From Zopfochytrium polystomum (Eukaryota; Chytridiomycota; Chytridiomycetes; Chytridiales; Chytridiaceae): DNA of 64,000 nucleotides. Both the position numbers and the translations under genes were made by a program. Under the pieces are notes generated by a model. It ran no database searches, was not told the origin of the DNA, and saw only the letters and a program-made list of their open reading frames with translations. Below, piece by piece: positions 44,901 to 56,500 of this stretch; position 1 is the first letter of the stretch, and the number at the start of each line of letters is the position of its first letter. The stretch is from assembly GCA_025765615.1 (NCBI GenBank), contig JAIVFJ010000146.1:1-64000 (forward strand). The letters are read 5' to 3'.

Positions 44901-45915
44901 TGGCAATGCTCTTCATGACGCGGCTGGCGCTCCAGTCGACAAAGGCGTAAAAGACCGACGAGATCAGGATGACGAAGAACAGGAGGCCGGCGACGCCGAT
45001 GTTGAAGATTTGCGGGTTGGAGCCGCCGAGGGGCTGGTACGAGAGGACCGTCACGATGAAGGCTGTTTAAGGGGTAGGTTTGGGTGGTTCGCATGGTAGG
45101 AAGCGGGTTGAGCACTTCATATGGAGGAAACTGATGCAAGTTGACGCGAAAAGGCAACCCCCCAAAACAAGAAAGCAAAAACGAGAAAAATTCGCCACAC
45201 ACCAACACCCAACAAGAAACTCACCAATCCACATCAAAAAGTTGAAACCGCCAAACACGTAGCCGAGCGCCTTTTGCAGGTACTTCGTGGGCGGCGGCGA
45301 GATCTTGTTCTTGCCGTCGGCCGCCTTGCGAGAGACGGCAGCCGCGTCGAGGCCGAGCGACGGGTGCGTCGAAAAGCGGGTGCAGACGTCTTCCACTCGG
45401 TTCAGGTGGTGCTTGATGTCGCCGATGCGCAAGCCGCCGTCTGCCGCAGCGGCTCCGTTGGCGGTGGAGTCGGCCGCGGCACCTTTCTTGGTGGCTCGGG
45501 CGCGCTGGTCAATGTTGAGGGACAGCGTGCGGTACCTGTTTGTTTACGGGTTGGGGAGAGGTTCAAAGGGAGGGTGGGGAGGGGTCGGTAGGGCGGGGAG
45601 GGGTCGGTGCCGAGGAAGTGAGGGGGGGAGAACAAAAGGGAACCGTTTGCGGGGTGCTGATGGTGTCAGCAAGGATTGAACGTAGCATTACGAGAAATGG
45701 CCTGTGTTTGTAACCAACCTGATGGGGATTCCGGCGTCAAACTGAGAGCCGGGGCCGGCAGCCAGGGTGGCAGGCGCCGCGGCGGACGTCGTCAGCGGAG
45801 ACGGAGCATGGTCGGCGGCCGCTTGTTCCTGGACCGGGGCGATGAGGTCTTCGGCCGTGTCGGCGCGGGCACCCGGGGCCAGGAGGAACTGGTTGGAAGC
45901 GTTGTTTGTGCTCAT
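41970..45915 (-). CDS. P-type IIC-like cation-transporting ATPase (Na+/K+- or ACU-type)
   Basis: Four exons on the minus strand: 45915-45719, 45535-45225, 45062-44542, 44474-41970. All introns are GT...AG, phases close, and the product is 1,177 residues. The N-terminus is low-complexity and cytosolic. IGDIKHHLNRVEDVCTRF and SPPPTKYLQKALGYVFGGFN are the N-terminal cation-ATPase region. Actuator motif DRSILTGESKPV, M4 region LTAFVPQGLPVCVALSLS, phosphorylation motif CSDKTGTLTQGKM, nucleotide-site KGAPDFLLSRC, hinge VTGDGVNDAPALKAADIG, and M7-M10 ending LMDELRKLVARSFPG. The last motif matches the Na+,K+-ATPase C-terminus, and PQGLP replaces the animal PEGLL at M4. This favours the fungal/oomycete IIC/ACU-type alkali-cation pumps in the plasma membrane. 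Ion specificity is not certain. This gene has no frame break, and part of it is copied at 13.6-14.0 kb. Confidence 0.9.
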
Positions 45916-46277
45916 TCGAGAGAAGGCCGGGTCTTGTTTTTCGACTGGGGAGCTTGGTTTGCTTGCTCTCGCTGGGGGAAAACGGGGAGGTCAACGGGGA
46001 AGGTGTTGGCCTTGAACGGGCGCGTGGTGATGTGAGCTGGATGGGGCGAGGGACGATGTAGTTAAGCAGGCAAACCTTTTTGTATTCGGTCGGAGTTTTG
46101 AAGGCGGGAAGTGGGAGAGGAGGGAGAGAGATGGAGTCAAAGAATGAGACAGAGAGAGAGAGAGAGAGAGTTGGAGAAAAATAAAGAAAGTGTGACATTG
46201 TCGGAGGTTTTTGATTCGCCCTCAGAAACACACACACACACTCTCTCTCTGTCTCTCTGACTGTCTCTCTCTCTCTC

Positions 46278-46325
<48 letters not shown>

Positions 46326-46712
46326 CCTTGGCTCGATTGCGAATTTGGAGCGCGCCACAGCATCGAGTCAGTCTGTGTCGCTGTCAGTCCTTTGCCTGCG
46401 GCACGCCTCTCTTCCTCTCTTTCTCACCCCCTCCCTCTCTCTCTCTCTCTCTCTCTTTCGATCCCTCCCTCGACTCTGTCTCTCTCCGTTATCCCTGCTC
46501 AGCACATGGAGGATTGCCCAGGCATTAGAGAGTCACGTGATCGCTTTTCGAAGGACTTGAATTGCCATGCTTGGAAAATTGAGAGACAGACAGGACGAGA
46601 GACAGAGATATTTCTCTTTTTTTTTTAGGGGTTTGGCAAGAGAGCAACACACGGAAAACATTCACCCACAATGGGAAACAAAGAGAGAAAAAGACGAAGA
46701 AAAAAAAAATGC
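45916..46712. repeat. 5' flank of the ATPase gene with GA/CT microsatellites
   Basis: (GA)n at 46148-46168, CACA/CTCT tracts at 46229-46322 and 46430-46460. An A-rich stretch follows from 46620. The ATPase promoter must lie here; no gene is seen. Confidence 0.7.
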
Positions 46713-47923
46713 TGTGCCAATCGAATTGGTCGGATAACAGCACATATGCAATGCAGAAAGCCTTCTTCACACAAAAGCCGCAAGAAAAAAAAATGGGGGC
46801 GAGCGAAAAGTTGAAAAAAAATAACAAGACAAAAAGGGAACGAATCAAAAAAAAAGAAAAGAGACAGGCGCTGTCGACAAATGACGGCAAGACAACAAGC
46901 CATAACAAGCTCCGACCCGCCTGTTCTCCACGCCCCCGCTTCCGGCCCAGGGCCATCATCGTCATCGGCCTTCTTGGCGGTGGCACAAGCCGTCGTCGAT
47001 GCATCATCAGACAACTCGCCGTCGCCGTCGGCGTCGTCCTCCTCCCCCTCTTCACAAGGAACTCAAGGCGGGCGGCAAGGACGACGACGGGATGAGGGCG
47101 GCGGTGGGAGAGAACTCGTTGAGTGGACCCGGCAGTAGCACCCTCCTGCCCCGTCCTCAAAACTTGGCCCTCCCGAGTCCGACACTCCTCACTTGCGTTT
47201 TAGTTTCCGATGGCTCACGAGTATGTAGGCAGCCCAACCTCCTCGCCGTTACTTTTTAAATGTTTTGCAAAAGCCCCTTCCGTTGAAGAAGCTTGTGCGG
47301 CAAAGGGGTTAGATCGGGACGCTTTGGAAGACAGAGCAAGGCAGCTCTAGCTTTCGGGTTGCCATGATCGTTTGGCCCCGCTCAACGGCAAGAAAGTAGT
47401 TTCAGGCTAGGTTTGATAATGCCTTTAACAGCCTGTGTAGGAAAAAGCGGTTTTTTTTTTTTTTTTTTTTGGAGGGCAAGACTGCAGTCGAACAGTGGGT
47501 TAGCGTGGGGTTGCATTTTTAACAGGGACAAGCGTTTATCCACCTGGTTATGACTGATAACCGCGCAGCGGACTTTCTTCCTCTCTCGTTGTCGTCCGCC
47601 ACTCCTCGCCTCCGCTGCTTCTGTGCTTGACTGGGCGAAAGTGATCCGCGCATTACCTGTCGAAGCGGCCAAACACTTATGGCACCAACCGCACCATCAA
47701 ACGCTGTTGGAGGTCTTACGGACAGAGCACGAAGGATAATTGAGCGGGATTCGGACGCGCAAACAACATTGAAAACATTAGGGTGGCAAGAATGAGCAAA
47801 TTAAGATCGCTACTAGCGGTTGCAAAACGATCTGCTCCCTCCGAGCTTGGTAAGAGTACTGTTCAATCTAGCTGGACTTTCACCCAAGCTGGGTTGTTGT
47901 TTTTGGTTGTCGGTTGTTGATGC

Positions 47924-48420
47924 AGCTCCTGTTCACGCTCTCGGGCCTGAACGGCCTAGGCGGCAAGGACGCACGAGCCGCCCTCTTCGCGTCCTTCGTC
48001 GTCGCCGCCCGGAACTCTCCGTCATCGCCCTCGTCACCGTCTGCCTCCCCACTATCATCACCAGTCGCCGCCGCACGTCTGATCGTCTGGGACAACCTGC
48101 GCGGCAACATCGCCGAGCTGCCCCTCCCACTCCTCCAGCCCGCCGCAGAGCAGTCCGAGGAGACCCGAACCGACCACGCCGACGAAGACACCGACGACGC
48201 CGACAACCTGAACCCCGTCGCCGTGCCCTCGCTGCCCGGCGGCGGCGAGACGGCCTCGATCGCAGTCCTCGGGGCCAGCGACGACGGCGCCGCGCCGGAG
48301 TCGGAAGGTGCGATTGTTGTGAGTGTCGACCATTTTGCGCCCTTACTGAAACGTGGTACAACGTCTTGGGACTGCGATTCTTCAGTGCCATCCACGACAC
48401 AAAAAACAGTGTGCACGTAG
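47924..48420 (+). pseudogene. 5' copy of the propeller-like gene, truncated
   Basis: ATGCAGCTCCTGTTCACGCT begins MQLLFTLSGLNGLGGKDARA and continues ARLIVWDNLRGNIAELPLPL, SIAVLGASDDGAAPESE, matching residues 1 to about 170 of the intact gene at 60741-62580 with small deletions. It then runs into unrelated DNA and stops. A truncated product of about 165 residues is possible, but the propeller body is missing. Confidence 0.75.
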
Positions 48421-48492
48421 AAGCGGCACCTCCGCACCAATGTGGTGCTTTTTTGTGATTCAGTTGCCAGCATGCGTTTTTGGCTAAACTCA

Positions 48493-48686
48493 TGCAGCTC
48501 CTGTTCGCTTTAACGGGTCTGAAGGGCAGCTGGTCAACGCCGTGGAGGAAGGAGGCCAGATCTCCTCGCGGCCCCGCCCTCTCGGCGTCCTCGTCGCGTG
48601 CGGCTCTCCACCATTGTCCTCATTGTCGCCGGATACAAGCCTCCCCCGCCATCATTGTTGATTTATTATGTGTGCCAGGGCCCTGA
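48493..48686 (+). pseudogene. Second short 5' copy of the propeller-like gene
   Basis: MQLLFALTGLKGSWSTPWRK followed by EARSPRGPALSAS resembles the first 35 residues of the gene at 60741. It then diverges and ends at 48686. Only the 5' end is present. Confidence 0.7.
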
Positions 48687-48812
48687 TACCCGGTTGTTCT
48701 TGTCTTGTACTTTCTTCTAGTCTGTTTTTCTGGACATCGGTGTCGTCAAAGTCGTCCTTCAACTGAATAATGAACACTTCCCCGCACAACCCCCCCAGCA
48801 AGCGATCCTTCT

Positions 48813-49619
48813 TCAGCCCGAAACCTTCCCCTCAACGCACTTGCCCAACTTGGGGTAGCACGTTCCACCTTTCATGTGTTTTTCTGCCTCGTTGCGGAGG
48901 TCGACCTCGATGCACACTCCTCGTTTGTACTTGCCAGTCTGCACCACCTTCCGGTACCGCAGTGCCGGTACAGCTTGAGCAGCAGCGATGACGGTCTGGC
49001 AAGCCTGGCAGTGCACCGCGAGTAAGAAGAAAAGTGGTCTGCGACAACGCTAAGAACACCTCTAACTCACGTTAGAAATCATCTCTTGGTCTGACCACAC
49101 AGCTGCATCGAAGACGGTTTTAATATTTCCATTCACTGTATACGCCTTGAGGCCCTTTGACGGTACATCATGCGTGGGAGTCTTTCCATTGTAGCGATCC
49201 AAATTGCTGATGTGTCCGCCGCCGCTCTCGCCGTCGCCCTCCATTACGTGCTTCTTCATTGTGTCCCACCTGGCTTTGGCCTTGGCGTTGTTGGGATTCT
49301 TGACGGTGGGGTTGGCCATGGGAGGTCTGCGGGGATGGAGGCGCCGACGAGCAGAAGCATCGGCGGTGGGTGGGCCTGCGACAGGGGCGGCGTCGGCGAC
49401 GGCGACGATGGCGGAAGAGGAGAAGGAGGTGGGAAGGGCCAAAGCGGTGTGGGGAAAGAGGACTTGCAGGAGGAGAAGGAGTGTGAAGAGGGCAACGTGG
49501 AGGAGAGGACGGTGGAAGGGTTGGACTTTCGATGGAAGCAGCGCACTATTCTGGGTGCTGCGGCGGCAGGAAGAAGCGTCGGTGCCGTGGCTGAAGGGGA
49601 TGGCGGTGGAACTCTCCAT
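48813..49619 (-). CDS. Secreted protein, two exons, unknown family
   Basis: Exons on the minus strand: 49619-49071 and 49004-48813 (donor GTGAGT, acceptor CCAG), phase 0, 246 residues. Residues about 38-62 form a signal or anchor (LLHVALFTLLLLLQVLFPHT then ALALP). Then a linker with RRR basic sites that could be processed, and a C-terminal domain with HISNLDRYNGKTPTHDVP, VNGNIKTVFDAAVWSD, GVCIEVDLRN and GGTCYPKLGKCVEGKVSG, with three or four cysteines. Family not recognised. The last 18 codons are copied at 60209-60258 as part of the segmental duplication. The acceptor could instead be three codons downstream (CAG at 48996), which also keeps phase. Confidence 0.7.
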
Positions 49620-49640
49620 CGGGCGTTGGTTGTGTGTGTG

Positions 49641-50470
49641 TGTTGGAGAATGCCTACCAATTTAGTAGCATAACTAGCCAACCTTCTGTATTTGCATAGA
49701 ATTTATGCAGTATTCTTTTGCAGTTATATTGATTGGTTCAACCTTCCAATTCTGGTTGTTTGTCTGTCTGACTGGCCACCATTTGGACAAGCACTGGTTT
49801 TGATTAAATGTAAAAGATATATAAGGCGAACCTTTAAACCTCGTCCCGCTCGGATATGGGTAATCCTGCGTACAGGCAACCTGCCGCCGGCCCCTCACAA
49901 GAGCCTAGCTGGGAAAGCATGGGGGGTCTGGGTGTAAACAGTCTACTCTGAGTGAGTGGAAGGCGTGAATGAAGTGGAGATGTGTGTTTGTGGGTGGTCC
50001 TTCTCCCCAACTTGGAGAGAAAGAGAAAAAACTCTGTTATGAATAATTGATACATAATGATGATATGCATGCTGTAATAGTTGCTAGGCAAGCGTGACTG
50101 GCACAGGGTGAAAACCTCTCCTATATTATCTGCTTGAGCAGACGAGGAGGAAAACTGTTGACACTGGGTTTCTGTTCCACTTATTACTTGGAGTATTTGT
50201 CAACAGCGCAAGCCTGTGCCTGGGTCTGCATTGGCAGTGGCTTGCTCTCCCATGGGCATCGTGAGAACGATAACTGACAGTCACAATAGGTTTGGGTCTG
50301 TCTTGTGCCTCTTGCTGCTAACCAGTCAGCTCCACCTAACCCCCGCACAATGACCATTGGTGACCTTAGCCTAAATCCTCAACCCGCTGCGCGGGCCTCG
50401 GAATAAAGAATAATAATTTTCTGCTAAGAATCTGTTTGGCAAAAGGAACCAGCAGTGCAACAAACCAACA
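49641..50470 (+). repeat. 5' LTR of the Copia element, split by repeat R1
   Basis: The left 160 bases match the 3' LTR start, then a 34-base segment is missing, and R1 (about 49813-50399) interrupts. The remainder (AATAAAGAATAAT to CAACA) matches the 3' LTR end. Excluding R1 the LTR is about 240 bases. Confidence 0.85.
49813..50399 (+). repeat. Repeat R1, copy inserted in the 5' LTR
   Basis: About 587 bases not present in the 3' LTR. The interior matches the reverse complement of 31689-31990. The right end has a GC-rich hairpin (CCCGCTGCGCGGG, about 50383-50395). No protein is recognised. Size and lack of coding content suggest a non-autonomous element. Confidence 0.75.
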
Positions 50471-51339
50471 CAAATACGTAAAATGGCAACAAAGTCAGCC
50501 TCGTCTCAGGTGAAGCCAGCTTCCCCACACGAGACAACGTCCTCGAGAGAGCAACTGATCCATCATCGCGTGCAAGAGATCATACAAGCAATCGTCCATC
50601 AAGGAATTGAACTGAAGCTGTTCACCGCTTCAAACTATCAATCATCTTCACCAGTCAGCTATACAGCCACTGTTTTTGATTGAACCTGTCCTATGAAGAT
50701 CGCTTTTTGATTGAACCACCAAACATTGAACCACCACCAGTTGAATCTACTGGTCATCTCCACCCATCAAGACATAATTCATCAATCAATTTAAGTCAAG
50801 AACTTGCTTTTCGATTTGATTAACAACTTTTCTTTTGTCGATTTCAAGAAACGGGGAGAACCTCTGACCATCCAAATTTTGTTTGTCAAGTCATCAAACA
50901 ACAAACAAGATGTCAAAACTTCGTGTCACTTTGGCTGAACATCCACTTACAGTCTTCACTTCTGGCGATGAACAGCAGCTCAACAACCACATCACGTTGG
51001 TCAAGAACAGCTTGCCAAGGAAGAGCTGTACTACTTGATCAAGTCAGACTACAAGCAAGAGGAGAAATCCAGTTGCCATGGTGAACCCAGACATTGATCC
51101 AGCTTTCAACATCAACACCCCAGAATATCATCAAGCTTCTGAAGACGAGTGAAATCTCATTGACTGTTGTTTTCAACGTGTACTCAGTTGTTGCCCCAAC
51201 CTCAAGCACAAACACGACACTGCAATGAACATTCACTTCAAGAGGCTTGAGAAATATGAAGAATACCTTCATCGAGAAGCAAGCGCTTGTACAATGATAT
51301 GTCAAGCTTTCACAAGGACGTTCCACTATGCCCCTGTGT

Positions 51340-53590
51340 GAGGACGACAGGCCGTCAAGCCTGCGACCTCAAATAAAAGAGTGTATACCCACTTTTTCAC
51401 TGATAATTGTGAGGATTATCCAACTGTCTCGAAGCGCGTTATACACGCATTCGGCTTGGACTCTGCTGTATATATTATTATTTTATTATTACTGGTTGTC
51501 CACATAAGCCACCAACTGACACTTGTTGTCGCGCCTACGTCACCTGTCACTATTATTATTTGTGCTCTTATTATTATTATTATTCTGTACAATGGCTGCA
51601 GACCGAGTGACCAGTGTTTGCTCAACTGCTGGCATAGGGTTTCCTTGCTCAGTGGTTAGAGCGCTCCCTTCAATTGGGAAGGTGCCAAGTTCAAGACATG
51701 CTGACTGTTGGGCTGCAAAATCCACCATGTCCAGACAATAACCCCTCACTTTTGGAATGACTAAGGACTGAACCACTTCTGTGGGAGAAGTGCAAAGTCC
51801 AGATGCCCAGCTACCATGATGTAATGCCTCATATGAGTGGTATGAGAAGACAGGGCTTTTCTTTCTCTTTCTGTTGATGATTTTTACTTATTTTTCAATT
51901 AGTATTTTCTTTTGTTTTGGCCGCCACTTTCAATTCTTGTTAGAGACCAAGGCTCCAGGTAAATAGCAAAAACGTCAGCGTTAGCGTTCGCATAGCTAAC
52001 CTTTGTCTTGTTTTATCTTTTATTTAGTTGTTTGTTTACTGTCTCTCTTTGTGTGTCTTCCTTTCTTTCTGTGGCTGTGGTGAGTGTCTTCTTGTCTGCA
52101 CCAATCATTTCTTGCCAGTTCCTCCCCCCCCCCCCCCCCCCCCCCCCCCCACTCTGCTCTGGTGGCTGTCTGCCAAGAAATGGCCCCATGATTCTCTGAG
52201 CTGTCTCTTTTTGTTGATGGCTCAGCCCCATTTGGTGAATCACCCATCCATTCTGTTCTTTACTGTTTTATTTATTGTTTTGTTGATTTGTATGTGTTTT
52301 CCCTACTTTTTCCTCTCCTCCCTGTGATTCCAACCCTCTCCTATTTAAACTGCTGCCCCCACTTCTTGTTGACTGTGAGAACTGTACCTGAAGTCCCTTG
52401 CCTGCCCTTTTCTTCCTGACTGTGTGTATGAGCTGGGGGTGGCAGTCCCCTGGTGTGTGACAGGAGGTTGAAGTCCTCTTGGCCATCATGGCAGTGTGCT
52501 GGGTTCAACCCCCAGTGCACCTCACCATTCTGCATGCTGCTTAGGTTGGACTGGGTGGGAGCCACTTGGTGATGGAAGGATGGAGGGTAAATCTGTGGTG
52601 GTGCCTCTAGGTTCCTGTCAATACATCTAGTCAAATCCAGGTCTCTCAAGGTGATATGAATGAGCTGGCTGGTCGGGTACTGCTGCAGAAATGGTCTCTC
52701 AGGTATGCCCCCATCTCCCTGGTTGTTGGCTCCTGTGGCCTCTGGTTCACTGGGCTCAGACCCTCTTTCTCTCAGATTAATGCCTGTGATGTCATGGTGC
52801 CACACTTGTGTGTGGGAGTGGGTTTTAACCTTCCTTGCTTCTAAGATAGTGGATTCCTCTGGCCTGGTGAGGCAGATGTCTGTGTCCTAGTAGGATGAAG
52901 CAAGAAGAGTCCCACTGTCTCCCACCCTGTGTGCCCCCTCCTTGGATTGAGTTGGAACCTCTCTTGGGAGTGAGACAAGATGTGTATGGTTCTGTTAAGT
53001 GGAAAACAGTTCTGGTTTGCTCCAACAGGCATCTCTGCACACTAAATGTTCCTTGTGTTTGCCCTTTATGTCCAACCCCCTCCAACTTAGGGCTTGTCTT
53101 TGGCAGAGAGGGAGGTGGTGCTCCAAGGTGGTGGCTCCAACAGGTTGGGACCTGGCCACTTTCCTCCCCACTCTCTTGCCTTCCCCTTGGCTTCTGCCTT
53201 GGGAAGGAGCTGGCACAGATTGGTTGGTGCTGCCTTAGGCGCCCCCTTTGTTGCCCTAAGTCTCATTCCGTACCGAGTGATTCGATCCCTTTGGCTTTGC
53301 CATTGGGGTTTCTCTGTGTCTTGGACCAGAGGCATTTTGCACTTTCTTTTGTGATTGTGCCACCTTTGTCACACTTTTCTTATGTTTCCCTTTTAGATGT
53401 GTGATGACTGCTCTTTTTGTGTTTAAAGAGTTTCTTTTGTGTTTGATGATGGACTTTAGTAGACTCCAAATACATTTTCCTGTCTGGTGACCCCTAGACA
53501 CCTTCTTTTGCCCCTTTTCATTAGATAGGATTGGTATTTAGGCCATTGCTCTATTTCCACCTCCAGCCCAGGGTGAGGAGATTTAGAGAG
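51340..53590. repeat. Uncharacterised insertion inside the Copia gag region
   Basis: Copia gag-like text stops near 51340 and resumes near 53600. The insert is T/C-rich with no protein family recognised. It contains tRNA-like sequences (51641-51712 and possibly 52455-52530) and a run of 27 C's (52124-52150). A tRNA-derived SINE or several nested pieces are possible. Boundaries are approximate. Confidence 0.5.
51641..51712 (+). other. tRNA-like sequence, possible SINE head
   Basis: GCTCAGTGGTTAGAGCG fits a box A, TCCC-TTCAATT-GGGA an anticodon stem-loop (CAA), and AAGTTCAAGACATG a degenerate box B. The acceptor stem does not pair, so it is not a functional tRNA; a tRNA-derived short repeat is likelier. 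Confidence 0.4.
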
Positions 53591-56500
53591 CACAGTCTCA
53601 CACATGTCAACATCAAGATATCATGTGTACTTCTCAAGTGGCGATCATCACAACACGTTCACAGCATTGTTGATGTCAGTGATCACATCAGTCAATTGGA
53701 TTGCCAAATTCAATAGGATGGAAATCCCATCAAAAGTCCTAGATGCAAACATTCTTGTCCCTCATCTAGAGAGTGGATTTCTTATCACTATGAATTTGTG
53801 AACAACTGTGACAATGACAAAAACCGTGGATTGTATGAAGGCCAACTCTATGAACAATATGTGGGCAAGTGGCAAGTGTTGGAAGTCCAAAGTGTGACTT
53901 TCAATACCCTCAACAGTCATCTAAATGATGATAGAGATGATTCATTTAAGACTGGTACCCAGTTCATCCAAGAACTGGAGAAGATAGTTGCACATATTAG
54001 GACGAAGAAATCTTACAAGATGGATCTGGATGCAAATGCTTCTTGTACTCCTGTTGGACTTTCTGCAGATTGTCTTTGTGTCATACACAAAGAAAAGCAC
54101 CAACACATGGAATCCAAATGTTGGTCAAAACATCCTGAATTGACCTATTCATTTTCAAGCAAAGGGCAAAGGAAACTCCAAAGTCAAAGGGACGATTTCT
54201 CAGGGAAGAGTAGTTAAACCAGTTACTGGTGACCATTGCACTCATTGTGGTAAACAACATCAACCTTCTGAAGTTTTTACTCTTCTCACAAAGAAGAAGA
54301 GAGGGTTGACTGTGAAAGAAAAGTCAGTGAAGGAAAAGCCTCTTCCTTTTGGTAATCGCGTTGAAATTAATGGGAACATCATTGAGTTGGTTGAAGACTT
54401 GCCCCCTAAACGTTACTCTTCTTCCAAACCTATTATGAGAGTTCCCCGCAACCAATTTGAAGCTTTTGCTTCTCAGTTTAATTCTTCTGTGTTATGAATC
54501 ACCCTCTGGAAACCTCTGGAACCTTCTAGAACATTCCTTCATGGAACCTTGTGGAACCTTCTGGAACCTTCTTTGCTTTCCTGACTTGTCTTGTTATCAT
54601 TGGTATCATTGTATTACTAATTGCTCTTTCTGGAACTTTCTTTGAGTCTTGACAAGGAAGACTCTGAAAAGGTATAAAAGGGGGATGGGGGACCTGTCCC
54701 ATCCCTCAAGTGAATTATTGTTTCCAAGACAATCATCACTCCTCTCAGTTCCTTGTCTGCCTTGCCCTGTCCTGCTATGTTCCTGACATTCTGCAACTTC
54801 GTCTTCTTCTTCACCTTCTGTAGTCGCCATGGACACGGATCACTTTGAAGTGACTGAAACTGACAATACAAAGTTCACTTCTCAGTATCCTTGCTTGCGT
54901 TTCACACTTCCTGAAGTCAGCACGCTTATTGCATTTGCAAACATGATGCACATTTCATTTTCTGCAAACACTCTGGTGCATCAAACACTATGAGCCCAAT
55001 CATGACTTGCAACCACCTCCAGAATTATACAGTAGAGTATACCTTGCTGATAATTCATTCATTGACGTTGAAGCAGTTGGAACTATCAGAGTTCAATTGA
55101 CCGATAAATTAGTTCGTGACCTGAAGAATTCGCCATATGCTCCAAAACTTCACAGTGCACTAATTTGAGTCAGTCATTTTGTACGCGGTACAGGTGATAA
55201 AGTATTTTTCTCTGATAATGATGTAAACATCAATATCAAACATGAAGGCTTGAGTATCCAGCTGGGTGAGCTGGGTGAGCAAATAGGATCCTTGTACTTT
55301 ATGTCAGATAACAGGATTCATCCTGATCCAAATCTCAAGCTGGTTGAGATTACGAAGACGAAACAGTTGAACATGCCACACTTTGCAGCTGATGAGCAGC
55401 GATTTGAAGAATTCAACTTTTGAAGAATTGTGTCAGGAGAAACATCCACCCATTCACTTACATCCTTCACCAGCTTACACTAAAGAACTCAATGGTGTGG
55501 TAGAGCAAAGTGCAAGAACAATCAAGGAAATGGCAGACTGTTTGATTGAAACATCAGGCATTCCTCGGAACATGTACGACTATGCAGTACGACATGCTGT
55601 GTTTGTCGAAAACAACATCATACATTCCTTTACAAAATACATACCCAACGAAGATTGGTATGAAGTGGAAGCGATTTCGAACCTTCACCCATTCGGATGT
55701 GTCATTGCCGTACATCTCGTTAAGGAACAAAGGAAAGGCGTTTTAGATAAACGACAACACACTTAATTTTGCATATTCCTTGGAAACAAAGGTGTAAATA
55801 CTTTGTTTGCATACAACTTTCACCACAGAGCAGTCATTGAATATTCGGAATATAGAGTCAAATTCTTTGACATCACATTCATTGGTCTCAATGAACAACT
55901 CATTCCAGATATCATCAGGAATGCTTACTACGTTCCAAGCGACATCGTTGATGATAGTGAAGAAACTGAAGGAATCTTCCATTATCGTTCCGTATTTGAA
56001 AAAAGTAAGAGAGCCAGATACTCTGATGAACGAATCACAGCGAATATGGTTAGATTACCAAATTATGAAGATATTCAGAAAGAAATATCAAATAGTGTTC
56101 ATAGTCCCACCATAATCACACTTTCCTCACTTTCTAAATAGATGGAAACCATTTTGCGATTTAATCCTCATCGTCTATTGGATAATAAAATTAAATGACC
56201 TAAACCTTCTCCAACAGTTTATCCAACTGAAGTAGGTTTGAAAATCAAAGCATCTGATGTTTACATTGGAAACATCAAAGAGACACTAGAAGGACCATTT
56301 GGTCATTTCTTTCTTGCTGCTATGATTCAAGAAATTAATTCTTGGACTGGCAAAGATCTTTATGAAATTGTCGACAAGAATCAATAAACAAACAACATTC
56401 TTTTGGGATTTCAGTGGGTATTTGATCTAAAGATCACACCTGATGGATTTGTTGAAAGATTTTGAGCTCATGGTGTTGCCCAAGGCTTCACAGAAGTTCA

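Larger units (their letters stand above)
46713..48862. repeat. Segmental duplication, copy 1 (direct repeat of 58359-60258)
   Basis: From TGTGCCAATCGAATTGGTCG onward this DNA is closely similar to 58359-59790, including the GCTGTCGACAAATGACGGCA block (46871 and 58481), the GACAACTCGCCGTCGCCGTC block and the T-run region near 47451/59070. After a divergent middle, the last 95 bases (48768-48862) match 60164-60258. It carries gene fragments listed separately. Confidence 0.85.

Noticed and set aside
47924..48420. Independent short gene of about 165 residues
   Set aside because: It lies in a segmental duplication, matches the first part of the gene at 60741 and runs into unrelated DNA; a truncated copy is simpler.
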